A stretch of 12,922 nt of DNA, taken from NCBI GenBank assembly GCA_028288905.1, contig JAQGHJ010000136.1:1-12922 (forward strand), read 5' to 3'. Positions 6,980-12,922 of this stretch are shown piece after piece. Below the pieces are notes generated by a model. That model made no database searches. It was not told the DNA's origin and was given only the letters and a program-made list of their open reading frames with translations. The position numbers were made by a program, and so were the translations under genes. The DNA is from Phycisphaerales bacterium (GTDB taxonomy: Bacteria; Planctomycetota; Phycisphaerae; Tepidisphaerales; Tepidisphaeraceae). The number at the start of each line of letters is the position of its first letter. The first letter of the stretch is position 1.

Positions 6980-8086
6980 ATGACGAAGTCGTTGTTCAGG
7001 AACGCGGTCCTCGCGGCGGCCGTCGCCGGGCTCGGCCTCAGTCCCGCGGCAGCCCAGGACGCGGCTCGGCCGGCCAAGCCGGCGGCCGCGGCGCGGAAGC
7101 CGGCCGGCATCGCCGACCAGGCGAACAAGGTGACCGGGACCGAGATCAACGACGCCCAGCGGAAGGCAGTCGACAGGGGACTCGCTTGGCTGGCCAAGCG
7201 GCAGGGGGCGTCGGACAACTTCGCTCAGGGCGGGTACTCGAACCACGCCGGCATCACGGCGCTCGCCGGCATCGCGTTCATGCAGGCCGGGAACCTGCCG
7301 AACCGCGGCCGGTACGGCAAGGAGGTCCAGAACGTGCTGGACTACGTGCTGGCCAACTGCTCGCGGAGCGGGCTGATCACGTCGGACAACTCGTCGAGCC
7401 CGATGTACGGGCACGGGTTCGCCACGCTGTTCCTCGGCGAGGTGTACGGCATGACCCCGACCGAGGAGGTGAAGGAGAAGCTGCAGCGGGCGGTCGGGCT
7501 GATCCAGAAGACGCAGAACGCCGAGGGCGGGTGGCGGTACCAGCCGGCCCCGTTCGACGCCGACATCTCGGTCACGATCGCCCAGATCATGGCCCTGCGG
7601 GCCGCCCGGGACGCCGGGATCAAGGTCGAGAAGGACGTGATCGACAAGGCCGTCGCGTACTGCCGCCGGTGTCAGAACGCCGACGGCGGGTTCAACTACA
7701 TGGCAAACGGGGTGGGCGGCAGCGCGTTCCCGCGGTCGGCCGCCGGCGTGTCGGCGCTGTACTACGCGGGCATCTTCGAGGGCGACGAGCTGACCCGCGG
7801 GCTGAACTACATCAAGCAGTTCACCCCCGGCCGCGGCAGCCGGAACAACGAGGGGCACTACTTCTACGGCCAGTACTACGCCGTCCAAGCAAACTTCCTT
7901 GCCGGCGGCGAGTACTGGGCGAACTGGTACCCGGCCGTCCGCAACGAGCTGTGCGCCAGCCAGCAGCAGGACGGGTCGTGGACCGGCGACTTCAGCGAGG
8001 ACTACGCCACGTCGATGGCCCTGATCGTCCTGCAGATGCCGAACCGGTACCTGCCGGTGTACGCGGGCAAGGGCCCGGGGTCGTGA
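6980..8086 (+). CDS. Secreted prenyltransferase/squalene-cyclase repeat protein
   Basis: The protein has 368 residues from ATG 6980, which follows AAAGGTGG. It starts with a clear Sec signal peptide (MTKSLFR, a hydrophobic stretch, then cleavage around SPAAA-QD, residues 21-27). The mature protein is an alpha/alpha-barrel of the terpenoid cyclase/prenyltransferase type. QW-like repeats are visible as QNAEGGWRY (179-187), QNADGGFNY (232-240) and QQQDGSWTG (328-336), with Ala/Leu-rich helices between them. At 193-196 it has DADI where squalene-hopene cyclases carry the DXDD acid motif, so only part of that motif is kept. At 368 residues it is much shorter than true cyclases (600 or more), so cyclase activity is doubtful. 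In planctomycetes such proteins occur near MoxR/VWA/DUF4159 genes, which fits its place here. It may bind a polymer or partner protein in the envelope. Function unknown. Confidence 0.85.
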   Translation: MTKSLFRNAVLAAAVAGLGLSPAAAQDAARPAKPAAAARKPAGIADQANKVTGTEINDAQRKAVDRGLAWLAKRQGASDNFAQGGYSNHAGITALAGIAFMQAGNLPNRGRYGKEVQNVLDYVLANCSRSGLITSDNSSSPMYGHGFATLFLGEVYGMTPTEEVKEKLQRAVGLIQKTQNAEGGWRYQPAPFDADISVTIAQIMALRAARDAGIKVEKDVIDKAVAYCRRCQNADGGFNYMANGVGGSAFPRSAAGVSALYYAGIFEGDELTRGLNYIKQFTPGRGSRNNEGHYFYGQYYAVQANFLAGGEYWANWYPAVRNELCASQQQDGSWTGDFSEDYATSMALIVLQMPNRYLPVYAGKGPGS

Positions 8087-8130
8087 GGGAGGGGAAGGGC
8101 CCAAGGCTGAACGTTGAAACCGAGCGTGTG

Positions 8131-8401
8131 CCTCCGGAGCCCTGAAGGGGCGGAAGCACCGTAGCCCAGGGTGACCAACCGGCCGCAGGCCGTGAGGGAA
8201 CCCTGGGTTAGGTGGGGACGAGCGATCCGAGCCCTGAAAGGGCGACAGAGCCGACGGGCTTGGACGGTCGAGGCCCGCCCGGCGCTTTCGCCCCTTCGGG
8301 GCTCTGCCGCTTTCTCACCAGCTAACCCAGGGTTCGTCCCGGCCTGCGGCCGGGCCATCACCCTGGGCTATGGTGCTTCCGCCCCTTCGGGGCTCCGGAG
8401 G
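8131..8401. repeat. Nested inverted repeat B (REP/BIME-like)
   Basis: Arms of about 80 bases (8131-8211 and 8322-8401) are reverse complements, with about eight mismatches and one single-base gap. Both outer ends carry CCTCCGGAG (right arm read in reverse). Each arm has the box AGCCCYGAAGGGGCGGAAG, then CACCRTAGCCC, then a stem CCCAGGGT/ACCCTGGG enclosing a second small hairpin CGGCC-GCA-GGCCG. An inner inverted pair of the box lies at 8229-8251 and 8281-8303. This matches the layout of repeat A at 2264-2473, but the stem bases differ in a compensatory way and the loops are longer. No gene lies inside it. Confidence 0.9.
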
Positions 8402-8498
8402 GTTCGCTATGCATCGCCCGGTCGGCGGTACCGGTCCGTACAACGGCGGCTCATCAAGCGGGTGATTGAGCCCTGCCGACCCGCGACCCGCCCGATGG

Positions 8499-8504
8499 TA
8501 GGAT
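8499..8504 (+). promoter_or_regulatory. -10-like box of the NPCBM gene (leaderless type)
   Basis: TAGGAT fits the TANNNT pattern. It ends 7 bases before the ATG at 8512, which would put transcription start at or next to that ATG. No convincing -35 box was found at normal spacing. The same bases could instead act as a weak Shine-Dalgarno (GGATGG at 8501-8506). Either reading favours ATG 8512 over ATG 8503. Confidence 0.45.
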
Positions 8505-8511
8505 GGACCGC

Positions 8512-9813
8512 ATGCCGACCCTCGCCCGTCCCACCGTCCGCCTGGCGGCCGTCCTGATGCTGGCGGCCGGCGCGGCGGCACCCGCCCGCACCACCGCTGC
8601 CGCGCCGACCGCCGCAATACCGCGAGCGGCCGACGTCTGGACCCTCACTACGGCCGATCTGAAGACCGAGCCGGTCGCCGTGTCGGCGTTCGATTCGGCT
8701 ACCGGGTTGAAGGTGTCGGCCGCGGGAGCATCCGCGGCGGCCGCCGAACCGGCCGCCGCCGTGCCGGTCCGCGACGTCCCGGTCGATCGCTTCGTGGAGC
8801 TGACCCGGGGCACGCGCCCGGCCGGCGGGCCGGTCCGGGCGACCGGCGGGTTTGATCTGCACTTGGCCAGCGGGGACCGGCTCAACGGCGACCCCGTCGG
8901 GATGCGGGGTGAGAGCGTCGTCTGGCGGAACCCCGTCGCCGGCGAGGTCGTCGTCCCGCTCACCCGGCTGGCCGGCCTGACCCGGTCCGGCGGCCGACCG
9001 CCGGCCGACCGCCGGAAGGACGACGTGGCGACGCTCACGAACGGCGACGCCGTCCGCGGCACGCTCACCGACCTGACGGCCGGCCAGCTGACGATCAAGA
9101 CCGACGCCGGCGACGCCCCCGTCCCGTTTGCGTCGCTGGCGACGGTGTCGTTCGCCGCCGTCGCCCCGGCCGGCGGGGGGGCCAAACCCAAGCCGTTGTT
9201 CCGGGTCCGGCTGGACGAGGGGTCGACGCTATCGGCGTCGGCCGTCCGGCTCGCCGGCGACGCGGTCGAGGCCACGGTCGGCGGCGAGGTGAAGAGTCTG
9301 AAGCTCGCCCGGGTCGTCGGGGTCGAGCAGGTGAACGGCCCGGTCGCGTTCCTGAGCAACCTGCCGCCGTCGGCCAACCAGTACACGCCGTACCTCGGTT
9401 CCGACCAGCGGTTCGTCGCGCGGATGAACGCCGACTTCGACGGCGACCCGATCCGGTTTGGCAACCGCACCTACTCCCGGGCGATCGCCACGCACGCCTA
9501 CGCCAAGCTGAACTGGCCGCTCGACGGCTCCTACGCCGCGTTCCGCACCCGGTACGCGATGGATGAGCGAGCGGGCCAGGGCGGCGGCGGGGACGTGACT
9601 GTCCGCGTGCTGCTCGACGACAAGGTCGTCCACGAGCAGGCGAACGTCCGGACCGGCCGGCTGTCGCCGCCGGTGGTCGTCGACCTGGGCAACGCCAAGT
9701 CGCTGACGCTGGAGGTCGACTTCGGCCGGCTGATGGACTCGAACGACCGGCTGAACTGGCTGGAGCCGGCGCTGCTGAAGGAGAAGCCGGCGACGGGGCC
9801 GGCGGCGAAGTAA
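8512..9813 (+). CDS. Secreted NPCBM/NEW2-domain protein
   Basis: The protein has 433 residues from ATG 8512, chosen over ATG 8503 because 8503 lies inside the promoter or ribosome-site sequence. The N-terminus is a signal peptide (RPTVR, then a Leu/Ala-rich core, ending near APA or AAA by residue 31). Residues 90-280 contain at least two or three copies of a short beta motif of the kind L-NGD-x-x-G-T-L-x-x-L followed by VP-x-x-x-L-x-x-V-x-F (HLASGDRLNGDPVG, TLTNGDAVRGTLTDL, VRLDEGSTLSASAV). Residues about 275-422 match an NPCBM/NEW2 domain, a carbohydrate-binding-type jelly roll: FGNRTYSRAIATHAYAKL, then FRTRYAMDE, VTVRVLLDDKVV and a C-terminal NWLEPALL. It is probably exported and binds sugar or an envelope polymer. 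No catalytic domain was seen. It has its own apparent promoter, so it is likely a separate unit from the gene upstream. Confidence 0.82.
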   Translation: MPTLARPTVRLAAVLMLAAGAAAPARTTAAAPTAAIPRAADVWTLTTADLKTEPVAVSAFDSATGLKVSAAGASAAAAEPAAAVPVRDVPVDRFVELTRGTRPAGGPVRATGGFDLHLASGDRLNGDPVGMRGESVVWRNPVAGEVVVPLTRLAGLTRSGGRPPADRRKDDVATLTNGDAVRGTLTDLTAGQLTIKTDAGDAPVPFASLATVSFAAVAPAGGGAKPKPLFRVRLDEGSTLSASAVRLAGDAVEATVGGEVKSLKLARVVGVEQVNGPVAFLSNLPPSANQYTPYLGSDQRFVARMNADFDGDPIRFGNRTYSRAIATHAYAKLNWPLDGSYAAFRTRYAMDERAGQGGGGDVTVRVLLDDKVVHEQANVRTGRLSPPVVVDLGNAKSLTLEVDFGRLMDSNDRLNWLEPALLKEKPATGPAAK

Positions 9814-9818
9814 GCCGA

Positions 9819-9910
9819 CCGTAGGGCTGCTTGTTGCCGGCCGCCGGGACCGGGGTCGGGATACCTAAGTCAAACTGCCGGCTCATCGGCCGGCAAAGCC
9901 GGCGCTACGG
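9819..9910. repeat. Inverted repeat of the GTAG-CCGGC family (copy 1)
   Basis: The left arm 9819-9843 (CCGTAGGGCTGC... to TTGCCGGCCG) pairs with the right arm 9887-9910. Read in reverse, the right arm is CCGTAGCGCCGGCTTTGCCG followed by GCCG. The arms are imperfect. The same sequence family occurs at 11508-11592. It lies 5 bases after the stop codon of the NPCBM gene and may shape the 3' end of that mRNA. Confidence 0.65.
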
Positions 9911-10027
9911 CTGAGTTGATCGCGGTGCCCTCGCGCTTCCGGTCGAACCCGGCTGATTCGGCGCATGCAAAGAGGCCGGTGCTCGCCGTGCCACCGGCCC
10001 CTCGCATAGCTGCCCGTCCGCTTGCGG

Positions 10028-10064
10028 CGTCCGGTGACCCGCAGCTCAGGGTCTTTATCGGACG
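10028..10064. other. Two-tier hairpin upstream of carA
   Basis: CGTCCG (10028-10033) pairs with CGGACG (10059-10064). Inside it GACCC (10036-10040) pairs with GGGTC (10049-10053), leaving an 8-base loop. If carA is transcribed from the -10 box at 10258 this structure is not in its mRNA, so attenuation of carA is unlikely. It could be a remnant of a repeat or part of the 3' region of the upstream gene. Confidence 0.4.
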
Positions 10065-10219
10065 CGGCCGTTCGACTTCCCCACAATTTCGGATTGTAGA
10101 TTCGGGATGGAGTGTTGATATCGGCCGGCCAGTGCACGGTCGGACCTGCTGGCGTGGCGGCGTCGGCGGATGGCGGCGACGCCTACCCGCCCCCCTCCCG
10201 CCCCTCTGCCACCTCCGCT

Positions 10220-10247
10220 CCGCCTACCGCCTACTGCGTACCGCCTA
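10220..10247 (+). repeat. Heptamer tandem repeat
   Basis: There are four consecutive 7-base units: CCGCCTA, CCGCCTA, CTGCGTA, CCGCCTA (10220-10226, 10227-10233, 10234-10240, 10241-10247). The next heptamer CTCCTCC is diverged. The array ends 10 bases before the carA -10 box and therefore covers the place where a -35 box would be. Unit number may vary between strains. Confidence 0.7.
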
Positions 10248-10257
10248 CTCCTCCCGC

Positions 10258-10263
10258 TATACT
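10258..10263 (+). promoter_or_regulatory. carA: -10 box of carA (leaderless type)
   Basis: TATACT is a strong -10 match ending 9 bases before ATG 10273. The predicted start of transcription is about 10270, leaving a leader of only two or three bases. No Shine-Dalgarno is present. The -35 position falls in the heptamer array and shows no TTGACA-like sequence. Confidence 0.6.
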
Positions 10264-10272
10264 TCCGGTCCC

Positions 10273-11493
10273 ATGACCACGCCCGCCGACGCTAGTTCCA
10301 AATCCGCCCGCCCGGCCGCCAAGCTCGCGCTGGAGGACGGCACCGTCTTCACCGGCCGGGCGTTCGGCCACCGCGGCACGACCGAGGGGGAGGTCGTGTT
10401 CAACACCTCGATGACCGGGTACCAGGAGATCCTGACCGACCCGTCCTACAAGGGCCAGATCGTCACGATGACTTACCCGCTGATCGGGAACTACGGCATC
10501 AATCCGCAGGACGTCGAGAGCAAGCGGCCGCACGTGGCCGGGTTCGTCATCAAGGAGCTGTCGCCGGTCGCGTCGAACTACCGGTCGAACAAGACGCTCG
10601 ACGCGTACCTGGCCGAGAACCGGATCGTCGGCATCGAGGGAATCGATACCCGGGCCCTGACCCGCAAGCTCCGCATCGGCGGGTCGATCCGCGGCGTGCT
10701 GTCGACCGAGGTCCTGGACGACGCCGAACTGGTCGCCCGCGCCCGGGCGGGCAAGCAGATGACGGGGGCCGACTGGGTGCAGGCCGTCAAGCCGGCCGCG
10801 AACTACGGCTGGGACGAGACGCAGGGCGAGTGGGGCCTGGGCAAGGTCGAGCGGGGCGAGGGGCTGCACGTCGTCGCCCTGGACTGCGGGGCCAAGAGCA
10901 ACATCCTCCGCCACTTGGCCGAGCGGGGCATCAAGGTGACGGTGCTGCCGCCGGACACGACGGCCGACGAGATCCTGCGGCACAAGCCGGACGGGCTGTT
11001 CGTGTCGAACGGCCCCGGCGACCCGGCCGCGCTCGACTACGCGGTCAAGCCGATCAAGGACGTGCTGCCGACGCTGCCGACGTTCGGCATCTGCCTCGGG
11101 CACCAGCTGCTCGGGCGGGCGATCGGGGCCGAGACGTACAAGCTGAAGTTCGGGCACCGCGGCGGGAACCAGCCGGTGAAGAACCTCGACACCGGGCGGG
11201 TCGAGATCACGAGTCAGAACCACGGGTTCGCCGTCGACCGGGCCGGGCTGGAGGCGAACGGCGGGGTCGTCACCCACGTGAACCTCAACGATGGCACGGT
11301 GGAGGGCTTTCGCCACGGCACGCTGCCGGTGTTCAGCGTCCAATACCACCCCGAGGCCAGCCCCGGCCCGCACGACGCGGCGTACCTGTTCGACGCCTTC
11401 GTCGAAATGATGAAGACGAAGGTCGCCCCGACCGGCAAGCGGCTGGCCGAGCTGCAGGCGATGCGGGACACGGCGGTGGCGGGCGGGGTGTGA
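10273..11493 (+). CDS. carA: Carbamoyl-phosphate synthase small subunit (glutaminase)
   Basis: The protein has 406 residues from ATG 10273. It hydrolyses glutamine and passes ammonia to the large subunit CarB for carbamoyl phosphate, the precursor of pyrimidines and arginine, in the cytoplasm. The N-terminal CarA domain starts at [15 protein letters not shown] (18-32) and includes [15 protein letters not shown] (45-59). The class I amidotransferase domain (about 197-380) has SNGPGDP (245-251), the nucleophile in FGICLGHQ (Cys274), [10 protein letters not shown] (293-302), SQNHGFAVD (314-322) and the His/Glu pair in QYHPEAS (His359, Glu361). All catalytic residues are present. It is slightly longer than E. 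coli CarA (382), mainly through a short polar N-terminus and a C-terminal tail. The start is supported by the TATACT box just upstream. carB is not in the window. The next gene is an unrelated peptidase. Confidence 0.97.
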   Translation: MTTPADASSKSARPAAKLALEDGTVFTGRAFGHRGTTEGEVVFNTSMTGYQEILTDPSYKGQIVTMTYPLIGNYGINPQDVESKRPHVAGFVIKELSPVASNYRSNKTLDAYLAENRIVGIEGIDTRALTRKLRIGGSIRGVLSTEVLDDAELVARARAGKQMTGADWVQAVKPAANYGWDETQGEWGLGKVERGEGLHVVALDCGAKSNILRHLAERGIKVTVLPPDTTADEILRHKPDGLFVSNGPGDPAALDYAVKPIKDVLPTLPTFGICLGHQLLGRAIGAETYKLKFGHRGGNQPVKNLDTGRVEITSQNHGFAVDRAGLEANGGVVTHVNLNDGTVEGFRHGTLPVFSVQYHPEASPGPHDAAYLFDAFVEMMKTKVAPTGKRLAELQAMRDTAVAGGV

Positions 11494-11507
11494 GGCGGAG
11501 CACGCTC

Positions 11508-11592
11508 GTAGGGCCGGCCGTGCCGGCCAAAGGGTTATCAGCCCGATCGGGTCCTCGCCCCGAGCCCGAACGGCCGGCACAGCCGGTCCTAC
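11508..11592. repeat. Inverted repeat of the GTAG-CCGGC family (copy 2)
   Basis: The left arm 11508-11528 (GTAGGGCCGGCCGTGCCGG then CC) and the right arm 11572-11592 match at 19 of 21 positions as reverse complements. They are separated by 43 bases. It begins 15 bases after the carA stop codon. The arms share the core GTAGGRCCGGCYGTGCCGG with the repeat at 9819-9910, so carA is flanked on both sides by members of this family. Confidence 0.8.
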
Positions 11593-11615
11593 CATGGACT
11601 GTCGCGGGCGTCGCC

Positions 11616-11621
11616 TATTAA
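11616..11621 (+). promoter_or_regulatory. Possible -10 box of the S41 peptidase gene
   Basis: TATTAA is the only AT-rich hexamer between the repeat at 11508-11592 and ATG 11664. It would give a leader of about 35 bases. No -35 box and no Shine-Dalgarno (the sequence before the ATG is CCCGCACCCC) can be seen, so this is a weak call. Confidence 0.25.
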
Positions 11622-11663
11622 ACCCTCGTCGCCCACGGGCTTACGCCCCCTCACCCGCACCCC

Positions 11664-12922
11664 ATGAACCCACTCACCCGCGAGCGCGTGGCCTGGCTCG
11701 CCGCCACGCTGATGATCGGCACCCTCGCGTTCCAGCTGAACGGCACGCTGGCCCACCGGGACGACGACTACGCGTTCGTCCGGACCCTCGTCGACATCCA
11801 CCGCCAGGTCGCCCGGAACTACGTCGACGGCGTCGACGAGGACAAGCTCCGCCAGGGCGCGATCGACGGCATGCTCGCCCAACTCGACCCGTACTCGAAC
11901 TACGTCCCGCCGAGCAAGCAGGAGGAGTTCGACCGGCACCTGGAGGGCACGTTCAAGGGGATCGGCGTCCAGCTCGACCAGGCCGAGAACGGGGACATCC
12001 GGGTCATCTCGCCGATCGAGGGGAGCCCCGCCTTCAAGGCCGGCGTGCTGGCAGGGGACATTATCCTGAAGGTGAACGGCGAGGAGCTTAAGGGGCTGAA
12101 GGTCGACCAGGTGCAGGACAAGATCAAGAAGGGCCCGCTCGAGGTCCGGATGCGGGTGCGGCACGACGCCGGGGACGAGGTCGACCTGCCGCCGATGACC
12201 CGCCAGGAGATCGTGCTGTCCACCGTCAAGGGGTACAAGCGGAACGCCGACGCGAGCTGGAACTGGTTCGTCAGCGGCGGCGAGCCGAACAGCGCGGACC
12301 CGAAGATCGGGTACCTGCGGCTCACGCAGTTCACGCCGGACACGTTCGACCGGATGAAGCCCGCCATGGACCAGATGCTGGCGGCCGGGATGAAGGCGTT
12401 CGTGCTGGACCTGCGGTTCAACCCCGGCGGCCGGCTCGACCAGGCGGAGAAGGTCGTCGACCTGTTCGTCGAGGAGGGCGTGATCGTCGTGACGAAGGGC
12501 CGCAACCGCCCGCAGCAGGTGGCCAAGGCGGAGCGGGAGGGGACGCTGCCGGACTTCCCGATGATCGTGCTGGTGAACGAGCACTCGGCCAGCGCGAGCG
12601 AGGTGGTGGCCGGCAGCCTGCAGGACAACAAGCGGGCCCTCGTGCTCGGCGAGCGGTCGTACGGCAAGGGGAGCGTGCAGGAGGTGATGGGGCTGGACAA
12701 CCGCGAGGGGGAGCTGAAGCTGACGGTCGCGTACTACTACCTGCCGAGCGGGCGGCTGGTGCACAAGAAGCCGGGGGCGACCGACTGGGGCGTCGAGCCG
12801 CAGATCAAGATCCCGATGACGATGGATCAGGAGCGGCGGCTGGTGATCGCCCAGGCCGACGCCGAGATCATCGGCCGCCCGCCGGCCCGGCTGGCGACGA
12901 CGCTGCCGGCCGGGGCGACGCG
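11664..12922 (+). CDS. S41-family C-terminal processing peptidase (3' truncated)
   Basis: 419 complete codons are visible from ATG 11664, and the gene runs past the window end. A single hydrophobic N-terminal segment (about 9-30) is a membrane anchor or uncleaved signal. Residues 35-95 are the usual N-terminal helical region (DGMLAQLDPYSNYVPP at 68-83). A PDZ domain spans about 96-175 (FKGIGVQL, ISPIEGSPAFKAGVLAGD, ILKVNGEEL). The S41 catalytic core is about 180-385, with IGYLRLTQF, VLDLRFNPGG, the serine in NEHSASASEVVAG (Ser310) and the lysine in RSYGKGSVQ (Lys335). The Ser-Lys spacing of 25 equals that of E. coli Prc and plant CtpA. It probably cleaves C-terminal tails of envelope proteins outside the cytoplasmic membrane. 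ATG 11664 is the only start consistent with the membrane segment. No Shine-Dalgarno precedes it. Confidence 0.93.
   Translation, partial: MNPLTRERVAWLAATLMIGTLAFQLNGTLAHRDDDYAFVRTLVDIHRQVARNYVDGVDEDKLRQGAIDGMLAQLDPYSNYVPPSKQEEFDRHLEGTFKGIGVQLDQAENGDIRVISPIEGSPAFKAGVLAGDIILKVNGEELKGLKVDQVQDKIKKGPLEVRMRVRHDAGDEVDLPPMTRQEIVLSTVKGYKRNADASWNWFVSGGEPNSADPKIGYLRLTQFTPDTFDRMKPAMDQMLAAGMKAFVLDLRFNPGGRLDQAEKVVDLFVEEGVIVVTKGRNRPQQVAKAEREGTLPDFPMIVLVNEHSASASEVVAGSLQDNKRALVLGERSYGKGSVQEVMGLDNREGELKLTVAYYYLPSGRLVHKKPGATDWGVEPQIKIPMTMDQERRLVIAQADAEIIGRPPARLATTLPAGAT

Larger units (their letters stand above)
8087..8511. other. Intergenic region with large palindromic repeat and a promoter
   Basis: This 425-base gap between the QW-repeat gene and the NPCBM gene holds no supported gene. 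Positions 8087-8130 show nothing distinct, 8131-8401 is nested inverted repeat B, and 8402-8498 is unique-looking sequence. The last bases carry a -10-like box for the next gene. No intrinsic terminator with a T-tract was seen, although the repeat itself could form a very stable hairpin after the upstream stop codon. Confidence 0.7.
9814..10272. other. 459-base intergenic region upstream of carA
   Basis: No supported gene lies here. From left to right it holds an inverted repeat (9819-9910), a hairpin at 9972-10003 (GAGGCCGGTG with CACCGGCCCCTC), and a hairpin at 10028-10064 (CGTCCG/CGGACG enclosing GACCC/GGGTC). A short AT-richer stretch around 10083-10097 (ACAAT-TTCGG-ATTGT) follows. Next come a strongly C/T-biased tract from about 10189 to 10256 and the carA -10 box. 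The frame of carA happens to be open back to 9916, but that part has no family similarity and is not counted as coding. Confidence 0.65.

Noticed and set aside
6944..8104. 386-codon open frame opposite the QW-repeat gene
   Set aside because: No domain, Arg/Leu/Val-biased composition typical of antisense shadows, and no ribosome site. The + strand gene has a signal peptide and QW repeats.
8131..8401. CRISPR array or tRNA cluster in the palindromic region
   Set aside because: The repeated boxes are inverted rather than evenly spaced direct repeats with spacers, and no cloverleaf with a T-loop or acceptor end was seen.
8503..8511. ATG at 8503 as start of the NPCBM gene
   Set aside because: It overlaps the TAGGAT/GGATGG signal. 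ATG 8512 has proper spacing to that signal in either reading.
9883..10137. 84-codon open frame on the - strand in the gap before carA
   Set aside because: It overlaps the inverted repeat and two hairpins, has no ribosome site, and its basic product resembles nothing I know.
9916..10272. In-frame extension of carA to a start at 9916
   Set aside because: CarA homology begins at about residue 18 from ATG 10273. The extension covers hairpins, a heptamer array and the -10 box, and the resulting 525 residues would be far too long.
10231..11595. 454-codon open frame opposite carA
   Set aside because: carA has all its catalytic residues on the other strand. The antisense product has no recognisable family.
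11589..12764. 391-codon open frame opposite the S41 peptidase gene
   Set aside because: His/Leu/Val/Arg-rich shadow. The + strand shows the PDZ domain and the Ser310/Lys335 dyad.

Overview
The window is GC-rich, and all six genes lie on the + strand, separated by repeat-laden gaps. The protein families (a VWA/glutamine-amidotransferase-like membrane protein, a giant DUF4175-like coiled-coil protein, a secreted squalene-cyclase-repeat protein, an NPCBM-domain protein) and the dense palindromic intergenic repeats point to a planctomycete, most likely Gemmataceae. This placement is inferred from gene content and style. No rRNA or other marker is present to prove it.

Region 1 (1-8086) looks like the distal half of a planctomycete MoxR/DUF58/BatA-type cell-envelope cluster. 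It starts with the 3' part of a VWA plus GATase1-like membrane protein (to 2222). Next is a 1449-residue, cysteine-free, membrane-anchored coiled-coil protein (2490-6839), then a secreted alpha/alpha-barrel protein with QW-like repeats (6980-8086). The MoxR ATPase and DUF58 genes would be expected upstream of the window but are not visible. The three proteins probably act together outside the cytoplasmic membrane, but their joint function is unknown.

Region 2 (8087-9813) holds a 270-base nested palindromic repeat and then a secreted NPCBM-domain protein, apparently read from its own promoter on a leaderless mRNA. Region 3 (9814-11493) has a gene-free 459-base spacer with hairpins, a C/T-rich tract and a heptamer tandem array. 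It leads into carA, the small subunit of carbamoyl-phosphate synthetase, also with a leaderless-type promoter. Region 4 (11494-12922) has another short inverted repeat and a C-terminal processing peptidase (S41, CtpA-like) cut off by the window end.

Four inverted-repeat loci of three sequence families occupy four of the five intergenic gaps (the fifth, before carA, shares a family with the carA/S41 gap). The two largest, at 2264-2473 and 8131-8401, share one nested design, and their stems differ by compensatory base changes. These repeats, the VWA/coiled-coil/QW-repeat gene set and the leaderless promoters are the most interesting content. No CRISPR array, tRNA, rRNA, transposase or phage gene was seen.
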